Source: AP-15 sp036404275 | GTDB taxonomy: Bacteria; Pseudomonadota; Alphaproteobacteria; ATCC43930; CGMCC-115725 | Assembly (NCBI GenBank): GCA_036404275.1 | Contig: DASXAM010000339.1 | Location: forward strand, 1 to 9,101 | DNA: 9,101 bases | Direction of reading: 5' to 3' | Part shown: piece after piece, positions 1 through 7,378 of the stretch | Layout: each line of letters begins with the position of its first letter | How positions within the stretch are numbered: the stretch's first letter is position 1 | The notes under the pieces: model-generated | What the model was told of the DNA's origin: nothing | The model's database searches: none | Seen by the model: only the letters and a program-made list of their open reading frames with translations | Program-made: the position numbers and the translations under genes

Positions 1-90
1 CGGCTGCGCAAGAAGTTCAAAGCGGTCGATCCGGATTTCGCCCAGATCGAAACCCTTTATGGCGTCGGCTATCGATACCGCGAACGCTGA
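1..90 (+). CDS. chvI: Response regulator ChvI, C-terminal end (partial)
   Basis: Only the last 29 codons are inside the window, read in frame from base 1 to a TGA at 88-90. The visible residues (RKKF, VDPDF, then IETLYGVGYRY) are the end of an OmpR/PhoB-type winged-helix DNA-binding domain: the recognition-helix tail and the final beta-hairpin wing with its conserved GVGYR. Identification as ChvI rather than another OmpR-family regulator rests on the neighbour, a ChvG-type kinase followed by hprK and PTS genes, an order conserved in alphaproteobacteria (BvrR/BvrS in Brucella, ChvI/ChvG in Agrobacterium and Sinorhizobium). The family activates genes for envelope, acid response and host interaction after phosphorylation by ChvG. 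The receiver domain and start lie upstream of the window. Confidence 0.88.
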   Translation, partial: RLRKKFKAVDPDFAQIETLYGVGYRYRER

Positions 91-1777
91 ACCGTCCGCC
101 GCCGAAGTCGGCGCCGGTCTTCCGCGGACGGAAGGCGCCCACACCGCCGAGCTGCCGGCCGCGGCTCGGCTCCGTCCGCGCCGCTGGCGCTGGCCGCTTT
201 CGCCGCTGACCTGGCGCATTCTCGCGGTCAACGTGCTGGCACTGGCGTTGCTCGGCGGCGGCTTTCTCTATCTCGGCAAGTACCAGGCGAGCCTGATCGA
301 TCAGAAGATCGAATCGCTGAAAACGCAAGGCGAGATATTCGCCGCGGCGTTGGGCGAGGGTGCGGTGCTCGACACCGCCGATGGCGGTGAGGTGCTGCTG
401 CCCGATCTCGCCCGCCAGATGATGCGGCGCCTGGTCGAGCCGACCCGGACCCGGGCACGGTTGTTCAGCATCAAGGGTCATATCATCGCCGACAGCCGCG
501 TGCTGCGCGGGCCGGGCGATTCAGTCCAGGTGCTCGAATTGCCCGAGGTCGAGCCGCGCGAGCCGATCGCGCGCTGGTTCGCTCAAGCCTACGACTGGAT
601 CTTCGGCCGGCTGCCGCATCGCCGGAACTATCCGCCCTATCATGAGAACGCCCGTCAGTCGGCGGCGGATTACCACGAAGTCGAAGAAGCGCTGCGCGGC
701 GAGACTGGCGCCGCGATACGCCGCGATCCCTCCTCGGGCGGGCTCGTCTTCAGCGTGGCCGTGCCGGTGCAACGCTACAAAGAGGTGCTGGGTGCGGTTA
801 TGCTGTCCACCGGCAGTGGAGAGATCGAGGACGATCTGCGCAATGTGCGCCTCGAATTGCTGCGTATTTTCGGGGTCGCGCTGCTGGTCACGGTGCTGCT
901 GTCGCTCTACCTCGCCGGCACCATCGCCCGTCCGATCCGCCGGCTCGCCGCCGCCGCCGAACGTGCCCGCGGCCGCGGCGCACGCGTCGAGATCCCGGAT
1001 TTTACCCGACGCGGCGACGAGATCGGCGACCTCTCCGGTTCGTTGCGCGAGATGACCGATGCATTGTGGCAGCGGATGAGCGCGATCGAGCGTTTTGCCG
1101 CCGATGTAGCACACGAGATCAAAAACCCGCTATCCTCACTGCGCAGCGCCGTCGAGACCGCGGCGCGGATCGAGGACCCGGTAAAACGTCAGCGACTTAT
1201 GGCAATCGTCCTCGACGATGTCGAGCGCCTCGACCGGCTGATCACCGACATCTCCGACGCCTCGCGCCTCGATGCCGAATTGAGCCGTGTCGAACTGGAG
1301 CCGATCGACATCGCCGCAATGCTCGAAGCCCTCGTCGAAATCCACCAGGCGAGTCAGGTGGAGGGCTCGCCGCAGCTTGTCATCGAACTGCCGGAGCGCG
1401 GCCGCGACCTAATCGTGGCCGGTATCGAGACCAGACTGTCGCAAGTGTTTCGCAACGTCATCGCCAACGCCCTGTCGTTCAGCCCGCCGGGCGGCGAGAT
1501 CCGTCTGACGGCGCGGCGCGACGGCCGGGCGGTGCTGGTCACCGTCGAGGATCAAGGACCCGGCATCCCGGACGACAAGCTGACTGCGATCTTTGACCGT
1601 TTCTATACCGAACGCCCGACCGGCGAGAAATTCGGCACCCATTCGGGGCTCGGACTGTCGATCTCCAAGCAGATTGTCGAGGCGCATCGTGGCATGATCT
1701 GGGCCGAAAATCGCAAGAACGGGAGCGATCGGGTGGTCGGCGCGCGGTTTCAGGTTCGGCTGCCCTCAGGCTCGTGA
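59..1777 (+). CDS. chvG: Membrane sensor histidine kinase ChvG
   Basis: A 572-residue two-component sensor kinase that partners the response regulator just upstream. A basic, proline-rich cytoplasmic N-terminus precedes a first membrane helix (about residues 52-74). A periplasmic sensor region of roughly 190 residues follows, then a second helix (about 266-290), a HAMP linker (about 290-343), the dimerisation/phosphoacceptor H-box with AHEIKNP (His352), an N-box (RNVIANAL, 465-472), a G1 box (DQGPGIP, 498-504), an F-box (FDRFYTERP, 512-520) and a G2 box (SGLGLSISKQI, 529-539). FYTERP and the GTHSGLGLSIS context are characteristic of ChvG/ExoS/BvrS. ATG 59 is used because no later Met precedes the first membrane helix; it makes the gene overlap chvI by 32 nt. 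The TGA shares bases with the GTG start of hprK. The family responds to acidity and envelope stress; the ligand cannot be read from sequence. Confidence 0.93.
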   Translation: MASAIDTANAEPSAAEVGAGLPRTEGAHTAELPAAARLRPRRWRWPLSPLTWRILAVNVLALALLGGGFLYLGKYQASLIDQKIESLKTQGEIFAAALGEGAVLDTADGGEVLLPDLARQMMRRLVEPTRTRARLFSIKGHIIADSRVLRGPGDSVQVLELPEVEPREPIARWFAQAYDWIFGRLPHRRNYPPYHENARQSAADYHEVEEALRGETGAAIRRDPSSGGLVFSVAVPVQRYKEVLGAVMLSTGSGEIEDDLRNVRLELLRIFGVALLVTVLLSLYLAGTIARPIRRLAAAAERARGRGARVEIPDFTRRGDEIGDLSGSLREMTDALWQRMSAIERFAADVAHEIKNPLSSLRSAVETAARIEDPVKRQRLMAIVLDDVERLDRLITDISDASRLDAELSRVELEPIDIAAMLEALVEIHQASQVEGSPQLVIELPERGRDLIVAGIETRLSQVFRNVIANALSFSPPGGEIRLTARRDGRAVLVTVEDQGPGIPDDKLTAIFDRFYTERPTGEKFGTHSGLGLSISKQIVEAHRGMIWAENRKNGSDRVVGARFQVRLPSGS

Positions 1778-2226
1778 CCGTGCCGCTCTTGGTGCATGGC
1801 ACGGCGGTCGCGATCGACGGGCGCGCGGTGCTGTTGCGTGGGCCGTCCGGCGCCGGAAAGTCTGATTTGGCGCTGCGGCTGATCGCCGGGGGGGCTTGCC
1901 TTGTCGCCGATGACCAAGTGCTTTTGAGTCGCTCAGGCGGAAATGTAGTGGCGCGGGCGCCGGCATCGATTTCAGGGCTGATCGAGGTCCGGGGGATCGG
2001 GCTTTTACGGGTCGAACCGCTCGCACAGGCATTACTCGAGTTGATCGCCGATTTGGTCCCTTCGGGTGATATCGATCGGCTTCCCGAGGCCCGCTTCGAG
2101 ACGGTGCTGGGCATCGATATCCCGCTGATCGCGCTGGCGCCGTTCGAGGCTTCGGCAACAGCGAAACTGCGCTTCGCGTGCCAGATGTTTGCCGCCCGGC
2201 CGCTGCCCGATATAATCGGCCGATAA
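1774..2226 (+). CDS. hprK: HPr kinase/phosphorylase, short alphaproteobacterial form
   Basis: A 150-residue protein corresponding to the catalytic C-terminal half of Gram-positive HprK (about 310 residues), as is usual in alphaproteobacteria. The P-loop GPSGAGKS lies at residues 23-30, the acidic LVADD motif at 43-47, and the HprK family signature EVRGIG at 71-76. The enzyme phosphorylates HPr on a serine using ATP and can reverse the reaction; its target is encoded three genes downstream. The GTG start at 1774 overlaps the chvG stop (GTGA), implying translational coupling. No N-terminal DRTGG-like domain is present, so sensing of metabolites must occur in the kinase core or through partners. 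The stop TAA runs into the next gene's ATG (TAATG). Confidence 0.94.
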   Translation: MTVPLLVHGTAVAIDGRAVLLRGPSGAGKSDLALRLIAGGACLVADDQVLLSRSGGNVVARAPASISGLIEVRGIGLLRVEPLAQALLELIADLVPSGDIDRLPEARFETVLGIDIPLIALAPFEASATAKLRFACQMFAARPLPDIIGR

Positions 2227-3170
2227 TGGCCACGGGTGGTCGCGGGTCGTCCGAGCTGGCAGAGATGGCGCCCCCCGCGCGCGTCCTTCTGGTGACGGGC
2301 ATGTCCGGAGCCGGGCGATCCACAGCGCTCAAGGCGCTCGAAGATTTCGGCTACGAGGCGGTTGACAATCTGCCGGCGGCGCTGGTCCCGGCCCTGATCG
2401 AGCACGCCGCGGCGGGTGAGCCGGCGATCGCGATCGGTGCCGATGTCCGTACGCGGGGATTTGCGGTCGAGAGCCTGCTCGAAATGCTCGACACCGTCAC
2501 CCGCCACAGCGGGCGCAAATTTGCTGTGCTATTCATCGACTGTGATGACGAACCGCTCGAACGGCGCTATACCGAAACGCGACGGCCCCACCCCCTTGCC
2601 GGAGACCAGCCGGTCATGGACGGCATCCGGCGCGAGCGTGAACTGCTTCGCCCGTTGCGTGATCGCGCCGATCTGGTGATCGACACTTCGACGCTGAGCG
2701 CCGCCGACCTGAAGCGGCTGATGAGCGGCCATTTTGCCCTCGAAGCCGGCGGTCTGCGCGTTTTTGTCACATCGTTTGCCTATCGCTGCGGCATTCCGCG
2801 CGATGCCGATCTCGTCTTTGACGTGAGATTCCTCGATAATCCGTATTATGTTCCGGCGCTTCGCGGTCTCAGTGGGTGCGACCCCGCCGTGGCCGTGCAT
2901 ATCGAGAGAGACGCGGATTTTCCGCCATTTTTCGACCATTTGTGGCGTCTGTTGCGCCCGCTTTTGCCGCGCTATGAAATGCGGGGAAAGACCTACCTTA
3001 CGATTGCGATCGGCTGCACCGGCGGGCGGCATCGCTCGGTCTATGTCGCCGAGCGTCTGGTGGCGCGGATCCGTGCGGCCGGCTGGCCGGCGCAGGCGGC
3101 GCATCGCGATTTGCCCGCAGCCGATCCTGCGCCCCCGAAGGCGACGGGTGAGCCCGTCGCCGCCGGTTGA
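2226..3170 (+). CDS. rapZ: RapZ/YvcJ-family nucleotide-binding protein (RNase adapter)
   Basis: A 314-residue protein from ATG 2226, close to the family's usual 280-300. The P-loop GMSGAGRS (residues 25-32) has Arg in place of the invariant Lys, a variant common in this family. Further RapZ hallmarks are an EAVDNLP stretch after the P-loop, the DVRFLDNPYYVPALR segment, and the C-terminal GCTGGRHRSVYVAERL block of the RNA/metabolite-binding domain. In E. coli RapZ binds glucosamine-6-phosphate and delivers the small RNA GlmZ to RNase E, controlling GlmS; whether the alphaproteobacterial protein does this is not established here. The start was chosen for the TAATG overlap with hprK. Starts at GTG 2178 (inside hprK) or ATG 2265 (15 codons before the P-loop core) are alternatives. 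The last ~20 residues are Pro/Ala-rich and probably disordered. Confidence 0.92.
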   Translation: MATGGRGSSELAEMAPPARVLLVTGMSGAGRSTALKALEDFGYEAVDNLPAALVPALIEHAAAGEPAIAIGADVRTRGFAVESLLEMLDTVTRHSGRKFAVLFIDCDDEPLERRYTETRRPHPLAGDQPVMDGIRRERELLRPLRDRADLVIDTSTLSAADLKRLMSGHFALEAGGLRVFVTSFAYRCGIPRDADLVFDVRFLDNPYYVPALRGLSGCDPAVAVHIERDADFPPFFDHLWRLLRPLLPRYEMRGKTYLTIAIGCTGGRHRSVYVAERLVARIRAAGWPAQAAHRDLPAADPAPPKATGEPVAAG

Positions 3171-3189
3171 CCCCGGGCCGACGCCAGCA

Positions 3190-3195
3190 AAGGGA
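3190..3195 (+). promoter_or_regulatory. Ribosome binding site for the EIIA gene
   Basis: AAGGGA lies 5 nt before ATG 3201. It is the clearest Shine-Dalgarno sequence in the operon and sits in its only intergenic gap (30 nt). The other internal genes start inside or at the end of the preceding gene with weak or no such motif. This suggests independent initiation for EIIA and coupling elsewhere. Confidence 0.6.
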
Positions 3196-3200
3196 ACCAG

Positions 3201-3608
3201 ATGATCGGAATGGTTTTGGTGACGCATGGCCGGCTCGCGGCCGAGTTCGTTGCCGCGCTCGAGCATGTGGTCGGCGCCCAGACCCAGATCGCTGCCGTAT
3301 GCATTGGCGCCGACGACGACATGGAGGCGCGCCGCCGCGATATCCTGCGCTCGATCGCCGAGGTCGATACCGGCGACGGCGCGGTGCTGCTGACCGACAT
3401 GTTCGGCGGCACACCATCGAACCTCGCGATCTCGGTCATGGAGCGGCCGCGGATCGAGGTCGTAGCCGGCGTCAATTTGCCGATGCTGATCAAGCTCGCC
3501 AGCCTGCGCCAGAGCGAAAATCTCGAGCGCACGGTGCTCGGTGCGCAAGAGGCCGGCCGCAAATACATCAATGTCGCCTCGCAGCTTTTGACCGACGTCC
3601 AGCGATGA
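3201..3608 (+). CDS. PTS EIIA component, mannose family (regulatory)
   Basis: A 135-residue single-domain EIIA of the mannose/fructose family. The phosphoacceptor is His9 in the N-terminal VLVTHGRLA strand-turn. The conserved TDMFGGTPSN loop (65-74) and GVNLPML (90-96) complete the fold's active-site region. It receives phosphate from phospho-HPr. In transport systems it would pass it to a EIIB(Man), but no EIIB, EIIC or EIID is encoded here, so a regulatory role is inferred, as for the equivalent protein (often called ManX or EIIA-Man) in other alphaproteobacteria. It follows rapZ after 30 nt with its own ribosome binding site, and its TGA overlaps the HPr start (ATGA), which fits coordinated production of the relay partners. 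Confidence 0.93.
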   Translation: MIGMVLVTHGRLAAEFVAALEHVVGAQTQIAAVCIGADDDMEARRRDILRSIAEVDTGDGAVLLTDMFGGTPSNLAISVMERPRIEVVAGVNLPMLIKLASLRQSENLERTVLGAQEAGRKYINVASQLLTDVQR

Positions 3609-3895
3609 GCGAGGGCTGCCAGCACGGCACGGTCCGCCGGATCGTTAGGATCTGCAACCAGAAGGGACTGCACGCCCGCGCCGCCGCCCGCATGGTCAAA
3701 GTCGCCGGGCAATACGCCGCCGAGGTTCGGGTGCGCAAAAACGGGACCGAAGTGTCGGGCCGCTCGATCATGGGGCTGATGATGCTCGCCGCGGCCTCGG
3801 GTGCGGTGATCGAGCTGAGCGCCATCGGCGACGAGGCCGAGGCGGCGGTGTCGGCCCTCACCCGGCTGATCGAATGCAAATTCGATGAGGATTGA
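3605..3895 (+). CDS. ptsH: Phosphocarrier protein HPr
   Basis: A 96-residue HPr. The histidine phosphorylated by enzyme I is His23 in GLHARAAARMV, equivalent to His15 of classical HPr. The regulatory serine for HprK is Ser54 in GRSIMGLMML, equivalent to Ser46, so both phosphorylation sites are intact and the upstream HprK has its substrate. It is about 8 residues longer at the N-terminus than E. coli HPr (85 residues). The start ATG 3605 overlaps the EIIA stop by 4 nt and the stop at 3893-3895 lies 11 nt inside ptsI. In the absence of permease genes nearby, HPr most likely serves signalling. Some annotations would call it NPr/PtsO; the adjacency to HprK and the intact Ser54 favour HPr. Confidence 0.93.
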   Translation: MSEGCQHGTVRRIVRICNQKGLHARAAARMVKVAGQYAAEVRVRKNGTEVSGRSIMGLMMLAAASGAVIELSAIGDEAEAAVSALTRLIECKFDED

Positions 3896-5684
3896 CGCGG
3901 CCGACGAAGGCGCAGAGCAGCACTCAGCCCAAGAGCAGATCCTCTCGGGCATCGGCGTTTCGCCGGGAATCGCGATCGGGCCCGCGCATATCGGCGAGGG
4001 CGGCGAGTTGCCGGTGCGCGAAAGCCGCATTCGCGAGACCGAAATCGAGAGCGAGCGGCACCGCCTCGCCGAAGCCGTCGCGGTCTCGCTCAAGCAATTG
4101 CGCAAGCTCAAATCGAAGACCGCGGCGCTGCCCGAATCCGCCGCCGAAGAGATCGGCTATCTGCTCGACGCGCATTTGGCGATGCTGTCGAACTCGCGCC
4201 TGGTGCGCGGCACCGGCGAGCGCATCGGCCGTGCTCGGATCAACGCCGAGCGCGCGGTGCAGCTCGAGATCGATGAAATTGCGAAAAGCTTTGCGGCGAT
4301 GCGTGACCCCTACCTCGCCGCCCGCAGCGACGACATCCGCGTCGTCGGCGCCCGACTGATCCGCAACCTGATCAAAAAACCGTATGTCGCTTACTCCTCG
4401 GTCGCGCGTGGCTCGGTCATCCTCGCCGAGGACGTAACCCCAGCGGACACGGCGCTGATGGACCCCGAGCGGATCGCCGGCTTTGCCGCGCAGTCGGGCG
4501 GCGCCGAAGGCCATACTGCAATCGTAGCGCGGGCGCTCGGGCTGCCTGCGGTGCTCGCCGTCTCCGGCCTTGTCGATCAAGCGCGGGCCGGCGCCATCGT
4601 CATCATCGATGGCGGCGAAGGCCGGGTGATCCTCGACCCGTCGGTGACGACGATCCGCGAATACGAGGGCCGGCGTAATTTGCTTGCCCGCGAGCGGCGG
4701 GAGCTGGCGCGACTGCGCCGTCTGCCGGCGGTGACCCGCGACGGCGTCGAAATCCGGCTCGAAGCCAACATAGAATTGCCGGTCGAGCTCGGCCTTGCGA
4801 TGGCTAGCGGCGCGATGGGGCTCGGCCTCGTGCGTACTGAATTTCTCTATATGAACCGTGATGATTTGCCGGGCGAAGACGAGCAATATGAGGCCTATGC
4901 GGCTCTGGTGCGCGGCATGGCCGGCAAGCCCGTCACATTGCGCACGCTCGACCTCGGCGGCGAGAAGATCGCCCGCTCGCTCGATGGGGTGGCTGCGGAC
5001 ACCGACAACCCGGCGCTCGGCCTGCGTGCGATCCGGCTGTCGCTGCACGACCGTCGGCTGCTCGATCCGCAGCTCGCGGCGATGCTGCGCGCCGCCGTCG
5101 GCGGACCATTGCGCATCCTGCTGCCGATGGTCTCGCATGCCGGCCAGATCACTCGGACGCGCGCCGCGCTGGAGCAGGTAGCGCGACGGCTAAGGCGGCG
5201 CGGCGGCGCGGTCCCCGAAGCGCTGCCGCCGCTGGGTGTCATGATCGAGGTGCCTGGCGCGGCGCTGGCCGCTGATGCGCTGGCCGCCGAAGCCGATTTC
5301 TTTGCCATCGGCACCAACGATTTGATCCAGTACACGCTGGCGGTCGACCGAAGCAACGAACAGGTCGCCCCGCTCTACAACCCGCTGCACCCGGCGGTGC
5401 TGCGTCTCGTTCAGTTTGCGGTCGAAGCTGCCGAGCGGCGCTCGATCCCGGTCAGCGTGTGCGGCGAGATGGCGGGCGAGCCGCGCTATGCGGCACTCCT
5501 GCTCGGTCTCGGGCTGCGCAACCTGTCGATGGCGCCGGGCAACATCCCGCGGCTGAAGCAGCGCATCCGCAGCCTCGAAATGGGCGCCGCCACCCGCCGG
5601 GCCCGCGCAATCATGGACCAGTCGGATACCAGCCGCATCGCCGCCTTGCTCGACGATTTTAACGCGCTCGCCGTGCCGCTCTAA
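3885..5684 (+). CDS. ptsI: PTS enzyme I (PEP-protein phosphotransferase), no GAF domain
   Basis: A 599-residue enzyme I, which autophosphorylates from PEP and passes phosphate to HPr. The N-terminal part begins GIGVSPGIAIGP (22-33) and contains the HPr-binding helical region. The phosphohistidine is His210 in GGAEGHTAIVARALGLPAV. The C-terminal PEP-binding barrel shows VRTEFLYMNR (316-325), RTLDLGGEK (353-361), the DFFAIGTNDLIQYTLAVDR signature (471-489) and the active-site Cys528 in SVCGEMAG. The length is near E. coli EI (575). The ~170-residue N-terminal GAF domain of nitrogen-PTS enzyme I (PtsP, about 750 residues) is absent. ATG 3885 lies inside the HPr gene and has no clear Shine-Dalgarno; no other Met occurs before residue 100. 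It is the last gene of the operon, and its TAA overlaps the stop codon of the convergent dehydrogenase gene. Confidence 0.95.
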   Translation: MRIDAADEGAEQHSAQEQILSGIGVSPGIAIGPAHIGEGGELPVRESRIRETEIESERHRLAEAVAVSLKQLRKLKSKTAALPESAAEEIGYLLDAHLAMLSNSRLVRGTGERIGRARINAERAVQLEIDEIAKSFAAMRDPYLAARSDDIRVVGARLIRNLIKKPYVAYSSVARGSVILAEDVTPADTALMDPERIAGFAAQSGGAEGHTAIVARALGLPAVLAVSGLVDQARAGAIVIIDGGEGRVILDPSVTTIREYEGRRNLLARERRELARLRRLPAVTRDGVEIRLEANIELPVELGLAMASGAMGLGLVRTEFLYMNRDDLPGEDEQYEAYAALVRGMAGKPVTLRTLDLGGEKIARSLDGVAADTDNPALGLRAIRLSLHDRRLLDPQLAAMLRAAVGGPLRILLPMVSHAGQITRTRAALEQVARRLRRRGGAVPEALPPLGVMIEVPGAALAADALAAEADFFAIGTNDLIQYTLAVDRSNEQVAPLYNPLHPAVLRLVQFAVEAAERRSIPVSVCGEMAGEPRYAALLLGLGLRNLSMAPGNIPRLKQRIRSLEMGAATRRARAIMDQSDTSRIAALLDDFNALAVPL

Positions 5685-7177
5685 CCGGGCTGCGCATCCT
5701 TGGCGGCCGAGCTGCCGGCGATCTTGCCGAAGACCGAGCCGGAGACGAGCCCGGTGCCGCCCGGATAGTTGAAATAAAACAACCCGCCAACCAATTCGCC
5801 GGCGGCGTAGAGGCCGGGAATTGGCCGTTGCGCGGTGTCGAGCACATGACCCGAGGTATCGATTTTGAGCCCGCCAAATGTGAAGGTGACGCCGCAGGTC
5901 GTGCAGTAGGCCTCGAAGGGCGGCTTTTCGAGCGGCATCGCCCAATTGGTCTTGTCGATCGCCAAGCCCTTGGTGGTGCGGCCGTCCTTGACCGTTGGAT
6001 TGTAAGGGATGTCGCGCTGCACGGCGGCATTGTATTCGTGGATCGTCGCGAGAAACCGCGGTTTGTCGACCGGCGCATATTCGGCCATCTTGTCGGCGAG
6101 CTCCTCGAAGCTGTCGGCGGTGACCTTGGTCACCTGACGGATGCGGTATTCGTCGCGCTGCAGATGCACAACCTGCTGGTCGAAGATCTGCCAGGCGAAC
6201 TGGTGCGGCTGGTTCAGGATCTCCCGGCCGTATTTGGCGTAGGTGTAGTTGCGGAAATCGGCGCCCTCGTCGCAGAACCGTTCGCCGTTGGCGTTGACCA
6301 TGATGGCGAATGGGTAGGAATGCTTTTGGAAATTGTCGCCGACCGCGAGGTCGCCGAATTCGGGCGCGCCGTAGTCCCAACCGACCGCATGGCAACCCGA
6401 CCAGTTGCCGTAGGGCATCGCGCCGATGTCGAGCGCCATCTTGATCCCTTGGCCGGTGTTGAAGCGGGTGCCGCGCACCTTGGCGAGGTCCCAGCCGGGG
6501 CCGAGATAGCGGGTGCGCATTTCGGCATTGGCCTCGAACCCGCCGCAGGCGAGCACCACCGATTTTGCCGGGATCTCCTGCGTCTTGCCCTCGACCTTGA
6601 CGACGACGCCGTGGACTCCGTCATCGTCGGCGATCAGCCGCTCGGCCTTCGCCTCATAGGCGATCTGGATCTGGCGCTCCTCGGCCGCTTTGAACAATCC
6701 TTCGACCAGCCCCGGCCCGCCGCCCCAGGCCTCGAGCGCCAGCCCGCCCCAGAACACGAACTTGCCGTCGTGCTTGAACGCTTGGCGCGAATACATCGGG
6801 GCAAAGCGGATGCCTTGGCTGCGCATCCATAACAGCGTTTCCTGGCTCTTGGTGATCAGCAATTCGGCCATGTCGGGATTGCTGCGCCAGTCGGTCAGCC
6901 GGCCAAGGTCGTCGTAATATTTGTCCTGGGTGTAGGTGCCGAAATCCGAGGTCGCAAGCTCGGTCTCGCTCAGATCGCAGAGCTTCAAGAGGTCGTCGAC
7001 GCCGTTATAGACAAAGCGCAAGGCGCCCGCGGTGTAACGGCTGTTGCCGCCGCGCTCGTCGAACGGGGCCGCTTCCAACACCAGCACGCGCGCCCCCTCG
7101 CCGCGCGCCGCCAAGGCCGCGCACATGCCGGCATTCCCGGCCCCGACCACGACGACATCGAACTCGCCCGAAATCAT
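5681..7177 (-). CDS. tcuA: FAD-dependent dehydrogenase, tricarballylate dehydrogenase (TcuA)-like
   Basis: A 498-residue flavoprotein of the FAD_binding_2 (fumarate reductase/succinate dehydrogenase flavoprotein-like) family. The N-terminal Rossmann motif is VVVVGAGNAGMCAALAA (8-24), followed by a Glu ending strand two (LVLEAA) and the RGGNSRYTAGALR block typical of TcuA-like enzymes. The C-terminus has CGVTFTFGGLKID, PIPGLYAAGELVGG and NYPGGTGLVSGSVFG, the usual FAD-closing region. Members oxidise tricarballylate to cis-aconitate in Salmonella; other substrates (fumarate-like acids, 3-ketosteroids) occur in relatives, so the specificity is uncertain. ATG 7177 is preferred over a start 20 codons earlier because GGAGGGA precedes it by 5 nt and the fold begins right after it. 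No twin-arginine or Sec signal is seen, so it is predicted cytoplasmic. No tcuB or tcuC partner is in the window. Confidence 0.82.
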   Translation of the reverse strand: MISGEFDVVVVGAGNAGMCAALAARGEGARVLVLEAAPFDERGGNSRYTAGALRFVYNGVDDLLKLCDLSETELATSDFGTYTQDKYYDDLGRLTDWRSNPDMAELLITKSQETLLWMRSQGIRFAPMYSRQAFKHDGKFVFWGGLALEAWGGGPGLVEGLFKAAEERQIQIAYEAKAERLIADDDGVHGVVVKVEGKTQEIPAKSVVLACGGFEANAEMRTRYLGPGWDLAKVRGTRFNTGQGIKMALDIGAMPYGNWSGCHAVGWDYGAPEFGDLAVGDNFQKHSYPFAIMVNANGERFCDEGADFRNYTYAKYGREILNQPHQFAWQIFDQQVVHLQRDEYRIRQVTKVTADSFEELADKMAEYAPVDKPRFLATIHEYNAAVQRDIPYNPTVKDGRTTKGLAIDKTNWAMPLEKPPFEAYCTTCGVTFTFGGLKIDTSGHVLDTAQRPIPGLYAAGELVGGLFYFNYPGGTGLVSGSVFGKIAGSSAAKDAQPG

Positions 7178-7182
7178 CTCGT

Positions 7183-7189
7183 TCCCTCC
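7183..7189 (-). promoter_or_regulatory. Ribosome binding site of the tcuA-like gene
   Basis: On the minus strand GGAGGGA lies 5 nt before ATG 7177. It decides the start over the upstream in-frame codon at 7237, which would add 20 low-complexity residues before the FAD-binding strand. Confidence 0.65.
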
Positions 7190-7318
7190 GCTTCCGCTCC
7201 GCGCCGACGGAGTACCCCGCCGAACCGATGCGGGCAAGCCTCACCCTCCTCTCGGCGGTCCCCACACTGCGCTCGCCCAAGATGAAACCTCCAATTGAGC
7301 GCCCGCGCCAGGCCCGCG

Positions 7319-7340
7319 TAAAATACAGCGGATTTACAGC
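7319..7340 (-). repeat. Tandem TACAGC repeat with 11-bp period
   Basis: On the plus strand TACAGC occurs at 7324-7329 and again at 7335-7340, one DNA helical turn apart; on the minus strand it reads GCTGTA twice, each followed by an A/T-rich trinucleotide. It sits about 140-160 bp upstream of the tcuA-like start, a plausible place for an activator site. Only six bases are strictly repeated, so chance is possible. Confidence 0.35.
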
Positions 7341-7378
7341 AAAACCCGCGCTCAGGTTGAACAGCGTGTGGAACCGGA

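Noticed and set aside
3924..5138. Minus-strand 404-codon frame antisense to ptsI
   Set aside because: Long antisense frames are common at this GC content; the composition is Arg/His/Gln-rich and ptsI on the plus strand is unambiguous.
5828..6832. Plus-strand 334-codon frame inside the tcuA-like gene
   Set aside because: High-GC antisense open frame; the minus strand carries clear FAD-binding motifs across the same span, and this one has no family features.
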